Source: Achromobacter xylosoxidans (GTDB lineage: Bacteria > Pseudomonadota > Gammaproteobacteria > Burkholderiales > Burkholderiaceae_B). From it: 64,000 nt of DNA. The first letter of the stretch is position 1; every line of letters begins with the position of its first letter. The notes under the pieces were generated by a model. The model was not told the origin of the DNA. It saw only the letters and a list, made by a program, of their open reading frames with translations, and searched no databases. Location: assembly GCF_001457475.1 (NCBI RefSeq), contig NZ_LN831029.1, forward strand, positions 1,550,001 to 1,614,000. The letters are read 5' to 3'. Below, in pieces: positions 49,391-59,243 of this stretch. The translations under genes and the position numbers were made by a program.

Positions 49391-50308
49391 ATGACCTTCA
49401 CGCTCAAACAGGTCGAGACTTTCCGCACCGTCTACGAAACGGAGAGCGTCACCGCCGCGGCCCGGCGCCTGGATGTGTCGCCGGCCACCGTCAGCGCCAC
49501 CCTGGCCGCGCTCGAAGCCGCGATTGAACTGCGCCTGTTCGAACGCGTGCGCCAGCGCATGCAGCGCACCCCCGAGGCCACGCTGCTGTACGAGGAAATC
49601 CGCCGCCTGAACGTGGGCCTGGAAACCCTGGGCCGCAAGATCCGCGCCATCCGCGGCGCGGCCCAGCCGCGCCTGCGCATCGGCTGTATCCATGCCTACA
49701 GCGGCGCGATCGTCAGCGACGCGATCACGCGTTTTCGCCAGCGCTATCCCGATACGCCGCTGTACCTGCAGATCCGCGATTCGAATACCTTGCGCGACAT
49801 GGTGGTATCGGGCGAGCTGGACCTGGCCGCGGTCGCCGATGAGTCCGAACTCGAAGGCCTGCGCGGCCATCGCCTGGCAAGCCTGCGGGCGGTGGCGGTA
49901 TTTCCTGATGGGCATCCCCTGGCGCGTCTGCAGCAGGTCGGCCTGGCCCAACTGGCCGAAGCCGATGTGATTGCGCTCAATGCGGAGGACGCCTCGCGCC
50001 AGCGCCTGGACGCGCTGTTGCTGCAGGCCGGCCTGGGGCTGAAGATCGCGATCGAGACGCCGTATTCGAGCACCGTGTGCCACCTGGCGCTGGCGGGACA
50101 CGGCGTCGGCATCGCCAACCCCGCCACGGCCGTGGGCCTGGAGGCCGCGGGGCTGTGCCACCGGCCGCTGACGGCGCCGGTGCATTTCGAATGCCACATG
50201 ATCGTGCATGGCAGCCGGCCATTGTCGGAAGCCGGCAAGTTCTGGGCGACCTGCCTGCGCGCGGCCCTGGCGCCTTTGGTGGAACGCTACGGCCTCAAGC
50301 GCGGCTGA
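49391..50308 (+). CDS. LysR-family transcriptional regulator
   Basis: A 305-residue LysR regulator. The winged helix-turn-helix is at about 5-65 (TFRTVYETESVTAAARRLDVSPATVSATLAALE). The effector-binding domain covers about 93-300. It resembles the OccR/NocR/ArgP-like branch, but the ligand is not recognised. It lies 19 bases after recO but is probably a separate unit. It is convergent with the PLP-enzyme/deacylase/Bug cassette, which it may control from the far side. Confidence 0.85.
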   Translation: MTFTLKQVETFRTVYETESVTAAARRLDVSPATVSATLAALEAAIELRLFERVRQRMQRTPEATLLYEEIRRLNVGLETLGRKIRAIRGAAQPRLRIGCIHAYSGAIVSDAITRFRQRYPDTPLYLQIRDSNTLRDMVVSGELDLAAVADESELEGLRGHRLASLRAVAVFPDGHPLARLQQVGLAQLAEADVIALNAEDASRQRLDALLLQAGLGLKIAIETPYSSTVCHLALAGHGVGIANPATAVGLEAAGLCHRPLTAPVHFECHMIVHGSRPLSEAGKFWATCLRAALAPLVERYGLKRG

Positions 50309-50378
50309 GGCCGAAGGTCGATCGCAGGCCCGGTAGGCGGCCGATCCGGCGCGGCGGGCCTCGCGCCGGCCTTGGCGG

Positions 50379-51476
50379 TCAGCCGCGGCGGCCGTCGGAC
50401 GTCAGGATCAGCACCACCGACGATTCGGCGTCCAACTGGCCGGCGCGCCGCAAGCGCGTGACCGCCGCCAGCGCCGCCGCCGACGACAGTTCGGTGGCCA
50501 CCCCCATGCGTTCCAACCGCTGCTGCGCCTGGGCGGCGGCGGCGTCGGAGACTTCGACCGGCGAGCCGCCCGAGCGCTTCAGCGCTTCCAGCGATTGCAG
50601 CGTGACGGTGCCGCCGGCGATCGAGTACTGGTCGGTCGCGCCTTCCCACAGGCCGCGCGCGTCGCCGGTGCTGCGCGCCCGCGACAGGCGGGCATAGGGC
50701 TCGACCGCGTGCAGCCGCGGCAGCCGCGGGATGCGGCCGGCGCGCAGCAAGTGCTGCCAACCCAGCAGGATGCCCCACAGCAGGTCGCCGCGCGCGGTCG
50801 GCACCACGATATCGGTGGGCAGGCCGCAGGCATCGAGGATTTCCTGGGCAATGGGTTTGTAGCCCTCAACCCCGTACGGATGCGTGCCCACCGGCGGATT
50901 CAGGTAATTGGTGCCGGCGAAGGCGCCTTGGTTGCGGCACAGGTCCGCCACGTGCGGCCAGCGCGCCAGGCTGTCGTCGAAGGCCGTGAGGCGGGCGCCG
51001 AAGCGCTGCATGGCCTCCCGTTGCAGGGGCGGGCAATTGCGGGTGATGGCAATGTCGGCCTGCAGCCCGGCTGCGGCACAGTAGGCCGCCAGCGACACGC
51101 CGGCATTGCCGCTGGAGGCCGCCGCCACGCGTGTGGCGCCGGCCAGGCGCGCGCGCGACACCAGCTGGGCCGCCATGCGGTCCTTGTGGCTGCCGGTGGG
51201 ATTGGCGCTTTCGCACTTGAGCCACAACCGCCCGACGCCTTCGGCCTGCGCCAGGGACCCGGCATCCAGGCAGGGCGTGGCGCCCTCGCCAAGGGTGGCC
51301 GGAGACCAGACCGGCAGGTCCATGGCATCGCCGGGCGCCGCATCGTAGCGGCATTCCAGCGACGCGGGATGGCCGGCTTCAAGGCAGTGGGGGCAGCCTT
51401 CTGGGTAGTCGGCGGGAGGCAGCAGGGCTTCGCAGCGCAGGCAGCGCAGGCCGGACAAGCGGGGATTCATCTGCAT
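50379..51476 (-). CDS. Threonine synthase-like PLP enzyme
   Basis: A 365-residue fold-type II PLP enzyme. A short N-terminal zinc-ribbon-like segment has two CxxC pairs (CLRC and CPHC), as in some threonine synthases. The PLP lysine is in NPTGSHKDR, the SSGNAGVSLAAY loop follows, and a late LTSDGRRG segment binds phosphate. The family includes threonine synthase, threonine dehydratase-like and diaminopropionate lyase-like enzymes. Its place behind an M14 deacylase and a solute-binding protein suggests lysis of a beta-substituted amino acid freed by the deacylase. The ATG at 51476 is used; 51470 is equally possible. Confidence 0.72.
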   Translation of the reverse strand: MQMNPRLSGLRCLRCEALLPPADYPEGCPHCLEAGHPASLECRYDAAPGDAMDLPVWSPATLGEGATPCLDAGSLAQAEGVGRLWLKCESANPTGSHKDRMAAQLVSRARLAGATRVAAASSGNAGVSLAAYCAAAGLQADIAITRNCPPLQREAMQRFGARLTAFDDSLARWPHVADLCRNQGAFAGTNYLNPPVGTHPYGVEGYKPIAQEILDACGLPTDIVVPTARGDLLWGILLGWQHLLRAGRIPRLPRLHAVEPYARLSRARSTGDARGLWEGATDQYSIAGGTVTLQSLEALKRSGGSPVEVSDAAAAQAQQRLERMGVATELSSAAALAAVTRLRRAGQLDAESSVVLILTSDGRRG

Positions 51477-51479
51477 GGG

Positions 51480-52457
51480 TCAGTACAACGAGGCTAGGGA
51501 GTCCAGGGAAAGGGCGGGGGCCACCTGCAGCAGGCAGTCGCCGTCGTCGCTGCGGGCGATGGCGCGCAGGCAGACGACGGTGCCGGCCTGCGGGCTGGCC
51601 AGGTTGCGCGCGGGCAGGTCGGGCCGCGCCGGTTCGATCAACTGGCCGATGGTCTGGCCCGCCGTCACGGTCTGGCCCAGGTCGACCGCGGGGATGAAGA
51701 CGCCACTCTCGCGCGCACGCAGGGTGGCGGCGGGGGGCTCCAGGTTGTGCAGTGTGGGGCTGGCCTGGCGCGAGGAAGCGCCGGCCAGCAGGCCGAGTTC
51801 GGCCAGGCAGCCGAGCAGGCCGTCGCGGCAGCGTTCGACCAGTGCGCGGGTGGTTTCGCGGCCGCCGCCGATCTCCGCGCTCAGCCGCAGCACGCCCAGG
51901 CGACTGGCGGCGGCCGGCAGGGAGCCGCTCTCGGTGCCGCGAAAGAACACGCAATGCGGCAGGCCGAAGGCGCGTGCCAGCGCAGGCACGCGCTCATCGA
52001 GCGCATCGTCGCCGTAGCGGGTGATCACCGACGACGGCAGGTAACGCAGCGAGGCGCCGCCGCTGTGCACGTCCACCAGCGCCTGGATGCGCGGCAGCAG
52101 CCGTGCTTCCAGCGCGGCCGCCACGCTTTCGGTATAGCCGCGCGCCGGGGCGCCCAGGAAGGCGCGATTGAGGTTGCCGTCATCCGACGGCGACAGGCGG
52201 GTGCCGGCCAGCGACGCCTCGGCGTTGGCGGCGGGCAGCAGATAGACCGTGCCGCGTTGCAGGACGCCGGGCAGCAGTTGCCACAGCTGCAGGATGGCTG
52301 CCTGGCCTTCCCATTCGTCGCCATGCACACCGGCCATCAGCGCCACGGCGGGGCCGGGCCCGGCCTCGATCTTCAGCACCGGCACCGTGATGCGCCGGTA
52401 GGCCGAGGCATTGGTGGCCGCGGCGCAGGTGAAATCCTCTCGGCTTACCTTGGCCAT
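51480..52457 (-). CDS. Succinylglutamate desuccinylase/aspartoacylase-family deacylase
   Basis: A 325-residue zinc hydrolase of the AstE/aspartoacylase (M14-like) family. Zinc ligands are in GVHGDEWEG (about 43-51) and VDVHSGG, the general-base Glu is in RLSAEIGGGRE, and a C-terminal beta-barrel covers about 240-320. Members remove N-acyl groups from amino acids or open ectoine derivatives. It is second in an operon after the Bug protein and three bases before the PLP enzyme. There is no signal peptide, so it acts on imported substrate in the cytoplasm. Confidence 0.8.
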   Translation of the reverse strand: MAKVSREDFTCAAATNASAYRRITVPVLKIEAGPGPAVALMAGVHGDEWEGQAAILQLWQLLPGVLQRGTVYLLPAANAEASLAGTRLSPSDDGNLNRAFLGAPARGYTESVAAALEARLLPRIQALVDVHSGGASLRYLPSSVITRYGDDALDERVPALARAFGLPHCVFFRGTESGSLPAAASRLGVLRLSAEIGGGRETTRALVERCRDGLLGCLAELGLLAGASSRQASPTLHNLEPPAATLRARESGVFIPAVDLGQTVTAGQTIGQLIEPARPDLPARNLASPQAGTVVCLRAIARSDDGDCLLQVAPALSLDSLASLY

Positions 52458-52488
52458 GGCGCGTCTCCGGCGTGGGGGCGGGCCGTCA

Positions 52489-53451
52489 TCAGTCCAGCGT
52501 GGTGCCGGCTGCCTTGATGATGTTTTCCCATTTGGGCAGTTCCTTTTGAATCTGGGTCTTGACGTCGGCGGGCGTGCCGCCCAGCGGTTCCTGCGAGCGG
52601 CTGCGCAGTTCGCGGGCGACGGCTTCCGAATGCAGCGCCGTGTTCATGGCGGCGTTCAACCGCGCGATGACGGCGGGCGGGGTGCCGGCCGGCGCCACCA
52701 GCGCGCTCCAGGCCGATTGCTCGTAGTCCGGGTAGCCCTGCTCGGCCACGGTCGGCACGTCCGGATTGGAGGCGGCGCGGCGCTTGGTGGTTACGGCCAG
52801 GGCGCGCAGGCGGCCATCCTTCAGGTTGCCGATGAGGGGGGGCAGGTTCTCCATCATCGAGTCCACGTGGCCGCCCAGCAGGTCGGCCAACTGGGCGGCG
52901 GTGGCCTTGTACGGAATCTGGCGCACGGCGGCGCCCGTCTGCGCGATGAACAGCTTGACGCCGACCTCGCTGGTGGTGCCGGGGTCGGCCGAGGTCATGG
53001 TCAGCCGGTCGGGCTGGGCGCGGCTGGCGTCGATGAAGCTCTTGAGATCGCGGTACGGCGAGGCTGCGTTGACGACGATGACGTTGGGGGTTTCTGCCAC
53101 CAATCCGACCGGCGCGATATCGCGGTCCAGGTCGTACAGCTGTTGCTTGAAGAGGTAGCGATGCAGCACCAGCGTGCCGACGTGGGCGTAGCCGATGGTG
53201 TATCCATCGGCCGGGGCGCGCACCAGCGCCTGCGTGCCGATGCGGCCCCCGGTGCCGACGCGGTTTTCCACCACCACGGCCTGGCCCAGCACGCGCGCCA
53301 TCTCCTGGCCGATGAGGCGCGCGGTGATGTCGGCATTGCCGCCGGCGGCGGCGGGCACGATCAAGGTGATCGGACGTTCGGGGTAATCGGCCAGCGCGGG
53401 CGCGGCGGTCAGGCTGAGCAACAGGGCGGCAAGGCTGGCAATGCGTGTCAT
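52489..53451 (-). CDS. Bug-family tricarboxylate-type binding protein
   Basis: A 320-residue periplasmic Bug/TctC-family protein. The signal peptide ends ALA (about residue 21) and the mature part begins DYPERPITLIVPAAAGG, the family signature; the GGHVDSMMENLPP and VPTVAEQGYP segments are typical. Bug proteins are greatly expanded in Bordetella and Achromobacter and bind carboxylates or amino acids. It heads the three-gene cassette; no TctAB permease is nearby, so it may share one. Its ligand probably is the substrate of the two enzymes downstream. Confidence 0.88.
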   Translation of the reverse strand: MTRIASLAALLLSLTAAPALADYPERPITLIVPAAAGGNADITARLIGQEMARVLGQAVVVENRVGTGGRIGTQALVRAPADGYTIGYAHVGTLVLHRYLFKQQLYDLDRDIAPVGLVAETPNVIVVNAASPYRDLKSFIDASRAQPDRLTMTSADPGTTSEVGVKLFIAQTGAAVRQIPYKATAAQLADLLGGHVDSMMENLPPLIGNLKDGRLRALAVTTKRRAASNPDVPTVAEQGYPDYEQSAWSALVAPAGTPPAVIARLNAAMNTALHSEAVARELRSRSQEPLGGTPADVKTQIQKELPKWENIIKAAGTTLD

Positions 53452-53542
53452 GGCGATTCCCGTAACGTGGATGGGCTGCGCTATTGTGCGGCGGCCGCGA
53501 GGGAAATCCGTTCGCCTTGCTCAGATGGATGTTTGGAGAAAT

Positions 53543-54829
53543 CTAATGACTGTCTGGCGCCCGCCGGTCCGCCTGGCGGCCCAATCCATAGCCGAGCGCC
53601 GCGGCCGCCAGCGCGCACAGCGCACCCAGCAAGGCGATCAGCGCCACGCCATGGCCGAGCGCGTCGATGCCGGCCTTGACCCAGCCGCTGGCCGCGTCGC
53701 CGGCGCGGTAGACGACGGTGTCGATGACGTTCTTGGTCTTGTACTTGTCTTCGGGCGGCACCGCGGTGAACAGCATCTCGCGCCCCGGCTTGACCAGGGC
53801 GTATTCCCCCACGCGACGCAGGATCATCGCGCCCGCCAGCACGGCGAACACCGGATGGATCGCCAGTACCAGGAAGGCCAGCGCCATGGCCAGTGGCACC
53901 GCCGCCATCAGGAAGCGCACCCCTAGCCGGGCGGCGAGGCGGCTGGTGAGGAACAGTTGCGACAACAGCGACAGCGCCTGGACCGTGAAGTCCAGCGCGG
54001 CGAAGACCCGGATGCGCTGCGCCGTGTCGGTGAAGGCGCCGGCCACCAGCCGCGCCTGTTCCATGTAGAGAAAGGTGTTGAGGGTGGCCAGCAGCAGCAC
54101 CAGCACGGCGACGCCCAGCAGGAAGGGCGATTGGAACACCCGAGCCAGGCCGGCCAGCGTCGCGCCCGCAATCGGCGTCGCCAGTTCGGCGGTGTCGGCC
54201 TCGGGGCGAACGGCGGCGCGCCAGCGCAGCAGCCAACGCTTGAGCGGCAGCGTGGCCGTCAGCAGCAGGGCCGACAGCAGCAACAGGCCCGCCGGACCCA
54301 GCGCGCCGGCCAACAGGCCGCCGAGCAAGGGGCCGCACAGCCCGCCGGCGCTGGCGCCGGCGGCGATGAAGGCGAACAGGCGCTTGGCCGAGTCCATGCG
54401 GAACACGTCGGCCATCAGGCTCCAGCCAAGCGAGACCACGAACAGGTTGAAGACCGACAGCCAGACGTAGAAGCTGCGCGCGGCCCAGACGCTGTCCGGC
54501 CGCCAGTGGAACAGTGCAGCGTAGCCGGCCATGGTGACGGCGAAGGCGGCGTAGGCCCACGTCACCAGCGTGGCGCGCGCCACCCGGGCCGACAGCCAGC
54601 CGAACAACGGCACCACCGCCAGCATGGCAAGGAAGGTGGCGGTGAAGAGCCACTGCAACTGGTCGACGCCGGTCTGGATGCCCAGCGTCTCGCGGATGGG
54701 GCGCAGCATGAAATAGCCGCAGAACAGGCAAAAGAAAAACGCGAAGCCGCAGGCGCCCGCAGGCAGTTCGTCGGGTTGAATCCCCAGCGCTTGCGCCGCC
54801 CGCTGGCGCCAGGATCCGGCGGCGCGCAT
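53543..54829 (-). CDS. MFS permease resembling NTP/NDP exchangers
   Basis: A 428-residue membrane protein with about 12 helices. It opens with FFFCLFCGYFMLRPIRETLGI, which is characteristic of the MFS group near the ATP/ADP translocases of Rickettsia and Chlamydia, and has the charged VGEYALVKPGREMLF and PPEDKYKTKN segments of that group. In free-living bacteria these proteins have no established substrate. Its start lies four bases after the aldo/keto reductase stop, so they form a two-gene unit. Nucleotide exchange is not claimed. Confidence 0.7.
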   Translation of the reverse strand: MRAAGSWRQRAAQALGIQPDELPAGACGFAFFFCLFCGYFMLRPIRETLGIQTGVDQLQWLFTATFLAMLAVVPLFGWLSARVARATLVTWAYAAFAVTMAGYAALFHWRPDSVWAARSFYVWLSVFNLFVVSLGWSLMADVFRMDSAKRLFAFIAAGASAGGLCGPLLGGLLAGALGPAGLLLLSALLLTATLPLKRWLLRWRAAVRPEADTAELATPIAGATLAGLARVFQSPFLLGVAVLVLLLATLNTFLYMEQARLVAGAFTDTAQRIRVFAALDFTVQALSLLSQLFLTSRLAARLGVRFLMAAVPLAMALAFLVLAIHPVFAVLAGAMILRRVGEYALVKPGREMLFTAVPPEDKYKTKNVIDTVVYRAGDAASGWVKAGIDALGHGVALIALLGALCALAAAALGYGLGRQADRRAPDSH

Positions 54830-54833
54830 GGCT

Positions 54834-55751
54834 TCAGCCCAGCAGGGCGGCGATGCGTTCGCGCAGCGCCGCGTCCGGTTGCGGCCCGAAACCGGCCCGC
54901 GCGTTGTCCGCCATGTTGGCCGGCTTGGAGGTGGCGGGGATGACTGCGGTGACGGCCGGGTGGCCGATGATGAATTTCAGGAACAACTGGGCCCACGAGG
55001 TGCAGCCGATTTCGGCGGCCAGCTCTGGCAGCGGCCGGCCCTTGACCTGGCGGAACAGCGCGCCGTCCTGGAAGGGCCGGTTGATGAGCACCGCGACGCC
55101 ATTGGCCTGGCAGGCCGGCAGCAGGCGCTTTTCGGCGTTGCGGGCGCCGACCGACAGGTTGATCTGCAGGAAGTCGGGCTTCTCGCGTTCGACCAGTTCG
55201 GTGAGTTCGTCGTGGGCGTGGTCGGTGTAGTGGGTGATGCCGATGTAGCGCGTCAGGCCTTGCCGCTTCAGGTCGCGCAACAACGCCAGTTGGTTGCGGG
55301 TGTCGATGAGGTTGTGCACCTGGATCAGGTCGAGCTTGTCGGTGCGCAGCGCGCGCCGCGACTGTTCGATCTGGCGCCTGGCCGCATCGTGGCCCTGGAC
55401 GCTGATCTTGGTGGCCAGGAATACCTGCGGACGCCGGTCCGGCTCGCGCGCCAGCAGCGCGCCGGTGACGGTCTCTGCCAGGCCATAGCTGGGGGCGGTG
55501 TCGATCAGCGAACCGCGCCCGTCCAGCAGCGCGTCCACCACCTGGGCCAGCGGCGCCATCGCGGCCGCATCCGACGGCGATACGTTGAAGGTGTCGGCCG
55601 TGCCGAGTCCGACCACAGGCAGCATCTCGCCGGTCGACCAGATGGGGCGGGCCAGCATCGGCTGTCGCGTGGTCAGCGCCCGTGCCGCCCACGGCTGGGC
55701 CAGCAGGGAAGCGCAGGCGGCGGCTTGCAGGAATCGGCGGCGGTCGGGCAT
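54834..55751 (-). CDS. Tat-exported aldo/keto reductase
   Basis: A 305-residue aldo/keto reductase with a Tat-like N-terminus (DRRRFLQAAACASLL), unusual for this NADPH-dependent family. The barrel has Asp and Tyr in IDTAPSYG, Lys in FLATKIS and a His in ITHYTDHAH, matching the catalytic tetrad. A cofactor-type C-terminal segment VIPATSKPANM is kept. The start ATG 55751 follows GGAG. It is coupled to the MFS permease gene. The substrate is unknown; export of a folded enzyme with bound cofactor is inferred from the signal. Confidence 0.78.
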   Translation of the reverse strand: MPDRRRFLQAAACASLLAQPWAARALTTRQPMLARPIWSTGEMLPVVGLGTADTFNVSPSDAAAMAPLAQVVDALLDGRGSLIDTAPSYGLAETVTGALLAREPDRRPQVFLATKISVQGHDAARRQIEQSRRALRTDKLDLIQVHNLIDTRNQLALLRDLKRQGLTRYIGITHYTDHAHDELTELVEREKPDFLQINLSVGARNAEKRLLPACQANGVAVLINRPFQDGALFRQVKGRPLPELAAEIGCTSWAQLFLKFIIGHPAVTAVIPATSKPANMADNARAGFGPQPDAALRERIAALLG

Positions 55752-55764
55752 GGCTCGCTCCAAT

Positions 55765-55797
55765 GAAAAAGGGCCTGCATGTTGCATGCAGGCCCTT
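55765..55797 (-). terminator. Rho-independent terminator after yccA-like gene
   Basis: A 13-bp perfect stem (aagggcctgcatg/catgcaggccctt, loop ttg) is followed on the minus strand by TTTTTCATT. It ends the BI-1 transcript and lies just ahead of the aldo/keto reductase ribosome binding site. Confidence 0.9.
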
Positions 55798-55817
55798 GCG
55801 ACTGTAGCGCGGCGCGC

Positions 55818-56528
55818 TTATTCGCGGTTGCCGCCGAAGATGCCCAGCAGCATCAGCAGGTTCGAGAAGACGTTGTAGACGTCCAGGTAGATGGCCAGCG
55901 TGGCGGACACGTAGTTGGTTTCACCGCCGTTCACGACGCGCTGCAGGTCGACCAGCATGAACGCCGAGAAGATCACGATGGCCAGCACCGAGATGGTCAG
56001 CATCAGCGCGGGCAGCTGCAGGAAGATGTTGGCCAGGGCCGCCACCAGGATCACGACGGCGCCGATGAACAGGAATTTCTGCAGGCCGGACAGGTCGCGC
56101 TTGATGGTGGTGGCCAGCGTGGCCATCGTGCCGAACACGATCGCGGTGCCGCCGAAGGCCGTCATGACCAGCTGCGAGCCGTTGCTGAAGCCCATCACGA
56201 AACCGAGCAGGCGCGACAGCATCACGCCCATGAAGAACGTGAAGGCGAGCAGCAGCACCACGCCCAGCGAGTTGTTCTTGTTCTTCTCGATGGCGAACAT
56301 CATGCCGAAGGCGCCCACCAGGAACACGATGGCGGACAGGCCCGGGCTGGCGCCCATGACCCGGTTGATGCCGGTGTACAGGCCGACGGCCGCGCCCAGC
56401 ACGGTCGGGATCAGCGAGAGCGCCAGGAGCCAATAGGTGTTGCGCAGCACTTTGTTGCGCACGACCTCGCCCGGCGCGCCGGCGAGGGCGCCGGAACGGT
56501 TGAAGGGGGACGGACGATATTCGTTCAT
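55818..56528 (-). CDS. yccA: Bax inhibitor-1/YccA family membrane protein
   Basis: A 236-residue protein with seven membrane helices from about residue 28 onward. The second half has the LVDLQRVVNGGE and YLDVYNVFSNLLMLLGI segments of the BI-1 family, with the Asp pair implicated in pH-dependent ion leak in the family. In E. coli, YccA interacts with FtsH and the Sec translocon. It is monocistronic with a strong terminator. ATG 56528 follows GGAGTCCTCC; a longer in-frame start is not supported. Confidence 0.9.
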   Translation of the reverse strand: MNEYRPSPFNRSGALAGAPGEVVRNKVLRNTYWLLALSLIPTVLGAAVGLYTGINRVMGASPGLSAIVFLVGAFGMMFAIEKNKNNSLGVVLLLAFTFFMGVMLSRLLGFVMGFSNGSQLVMTAFGGTAIVFGTMATLATTIKRDLSGLQKFLFIGAVVILVAALANIFLQLPALMLTISVLAIVIFSAFMLVDLQRVVNGGETNYVSATLAIYLDVYNVFSNLLMLLGIFGGNRE

Positions 56529-56691
56529 GGAGGACTCCTGTGTACGGCAGAAATTGATTTGCCTAGAAGGCTTAGATGCCAAGGATACCTTACAGTTCCC
56601 TGAAGAATCCAGTTTTCGAAGGAATTAACGCATCGGGCGGACCCGCATGATCCTGCGGTATGACCCCATTATGGGGACGCTTGCGCCGGTT

Positions 56692-57138
56692 TCAACCTGG
56701 CCTGACGTCCCGCAGCACCCGGGCGACGATGCGGGGCAGTTCTTCGTCCATGTGCGCCTGGATCCGGGTGATGGCGTCGGCCAGGGCGGCGCGCATGGCC
56801 TGCTCGACTTCCGCCTGCAGGCGGGCGGCCAGGATCGCGGGCGGGGGCGTGTCGGACGGCATGGCCGTGCCGGCGCCGTCATCCGGGGCGTCCGTGAGTA
56901 GCGGCACGCCGTGGTCGTCGACGGGGTCGGTGAGCAGCGGGAAATCGTCGCCGCCGGCCGGATCCGTCAGCACGGGGACATCCGCGTCGGCCACTTCCGT
57001 CAGCAGGGGAAAGGCGTCATCGGGGTACGCATCGGTGGCGCCGCGCGCCGCGCCGACCGGCGGCGCGGATGGCGACAGCGTCGGTTCGGCCCGCTGGGTC
57101 AAGGTGGGGATGCCGGGATCGGAAGGGTGGTGGGGCAT
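56692..57138 (-). CDS. DUF2486-like protein with P-L-L-T repeats
   Basis: A 148-residue acidic, Pro/Asp-rich protein without a signal peptide. The middle holds four repeats of the form D-x-(F/V)-P-(L/V)-L-T-(D/E) at about 41-84, and the C-terminal third is a predicted helix (LQAEVEQAMRAALADAITRIQAHMDEE in two segments) that could form a coiled coil. It resembles proteins grouped as DUF2486 in Burkholderiales. The function is unknown. It is third in the unit pepA-holC-this gene, after GGGAG, so a link to DNA polymerase III or protein turnover is possible but only by position. Confidence 0.7.
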   Translation of the reverse strand: MPHHPSDPGIPTLTQRAEPTLSPSAPPVGAARGATDAYPDDAFPLLTEVADADVPVLTDPAGGDDFPLLTDPVDDHGVPLLTDAPDDGAGTAMPSDTPPPAILAARLQAEVEQAMRAALADAITRIQAHMDEELPRIVARVLRDVRPG

Positions 57139-57198
57139 GGGGGCTCCCGAGGATCGAGATGGCGCCGCCCGGGGCGGCGCGAGGGGCGTAAAGGGCGC

Positions 57199-57660
57199 TC
57201 AGGCGCCCGACTGGCGCTGGCTCAGGTCGTGGCTCTGCGGCGTATGGCCGGCGCCCTGGTAGGCGCGCCAGCGCTGGCGCGCGGCCTGCTTGTCGTCGGG
57301 ATCGTCGGAGACGATTTCGAGCAGGCGCTCGAAGGCGTCGAAGCCCGGGGGGCAGGCATCGTCGAGATTGAGCAGCCAGGGCTGGGGCTGGCCGTCCGCG
57401 ACGGCGGCCTGGGCCGCCTGCCAGGGATCTCCCGCGGTCAGGACGACGGGCGTTTCGGCCGCCAGCGGATCGTTGGCCAGGACGTGCGGCACGAACGAGG
57501 TGTCGTCGAAGGCCCAGAGCATGCGATCGAAGGCCGCCAGGCGCGAGCCTTCCTTACAGTACACCACCAGCCGCTGACCCGCCAGGTAGCGCTTGCGCAC
57601 CACCTGGCAGGCCATGCGCAGGCGGTCGGGCGCGCCGAAGGCGAAATCGATGCGCGTCAT
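57199..57660 (-). CDS. holC: DNA polymerase III chi subunit
   Basis: A 153-residue chi subunit of the clamp-loader complex, which contacts SSB. It has the N-terminal ACQVVRKRYLAGQRLVVYC and the LLWAFDDTSFVPHV-type segments (here MLWAFDDTSFVPH) typical of HolC. The C-terminus is a variable Gln/Arg-rich tail. It starts 22 bases after pepA, the conserved pepA-holC order. Confidence 0.93.
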   Translation of the reverse strand: MTRIDFAFGAPDRLRMACQVVRKRYLAGQRLVVYCKEGSRLAAFDRMLWAFDDTSFVPHVLANDPLAAETPVVLTAGDPWQAAQAAVADGQPQPWLLNLDDACPPGFDAFERLLEIVSDDPDDKQAARQRWRAYQGAGHTPQSHDLSQRQSGA

Positions 57661-57682
57661 GCCGGTTTCCGTGCGCGGCGGT

Positions 57683-59188
<1,506 letters not shown>

Positions 59189-59243
59189 GAGGGTTTCCCG
59201 TGTGCGTCTGTATGATGCGGTCGATTATCCCGCATATTCTCCC

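Noticed and set aside
53543..54829. Evidence of an intracellular parasite from an ATP/ADP translocase
   Set aside because: Similarity is to the wider MFS group, and the rest of the window is a large, free-living type of genome with full biosynthetic genes.
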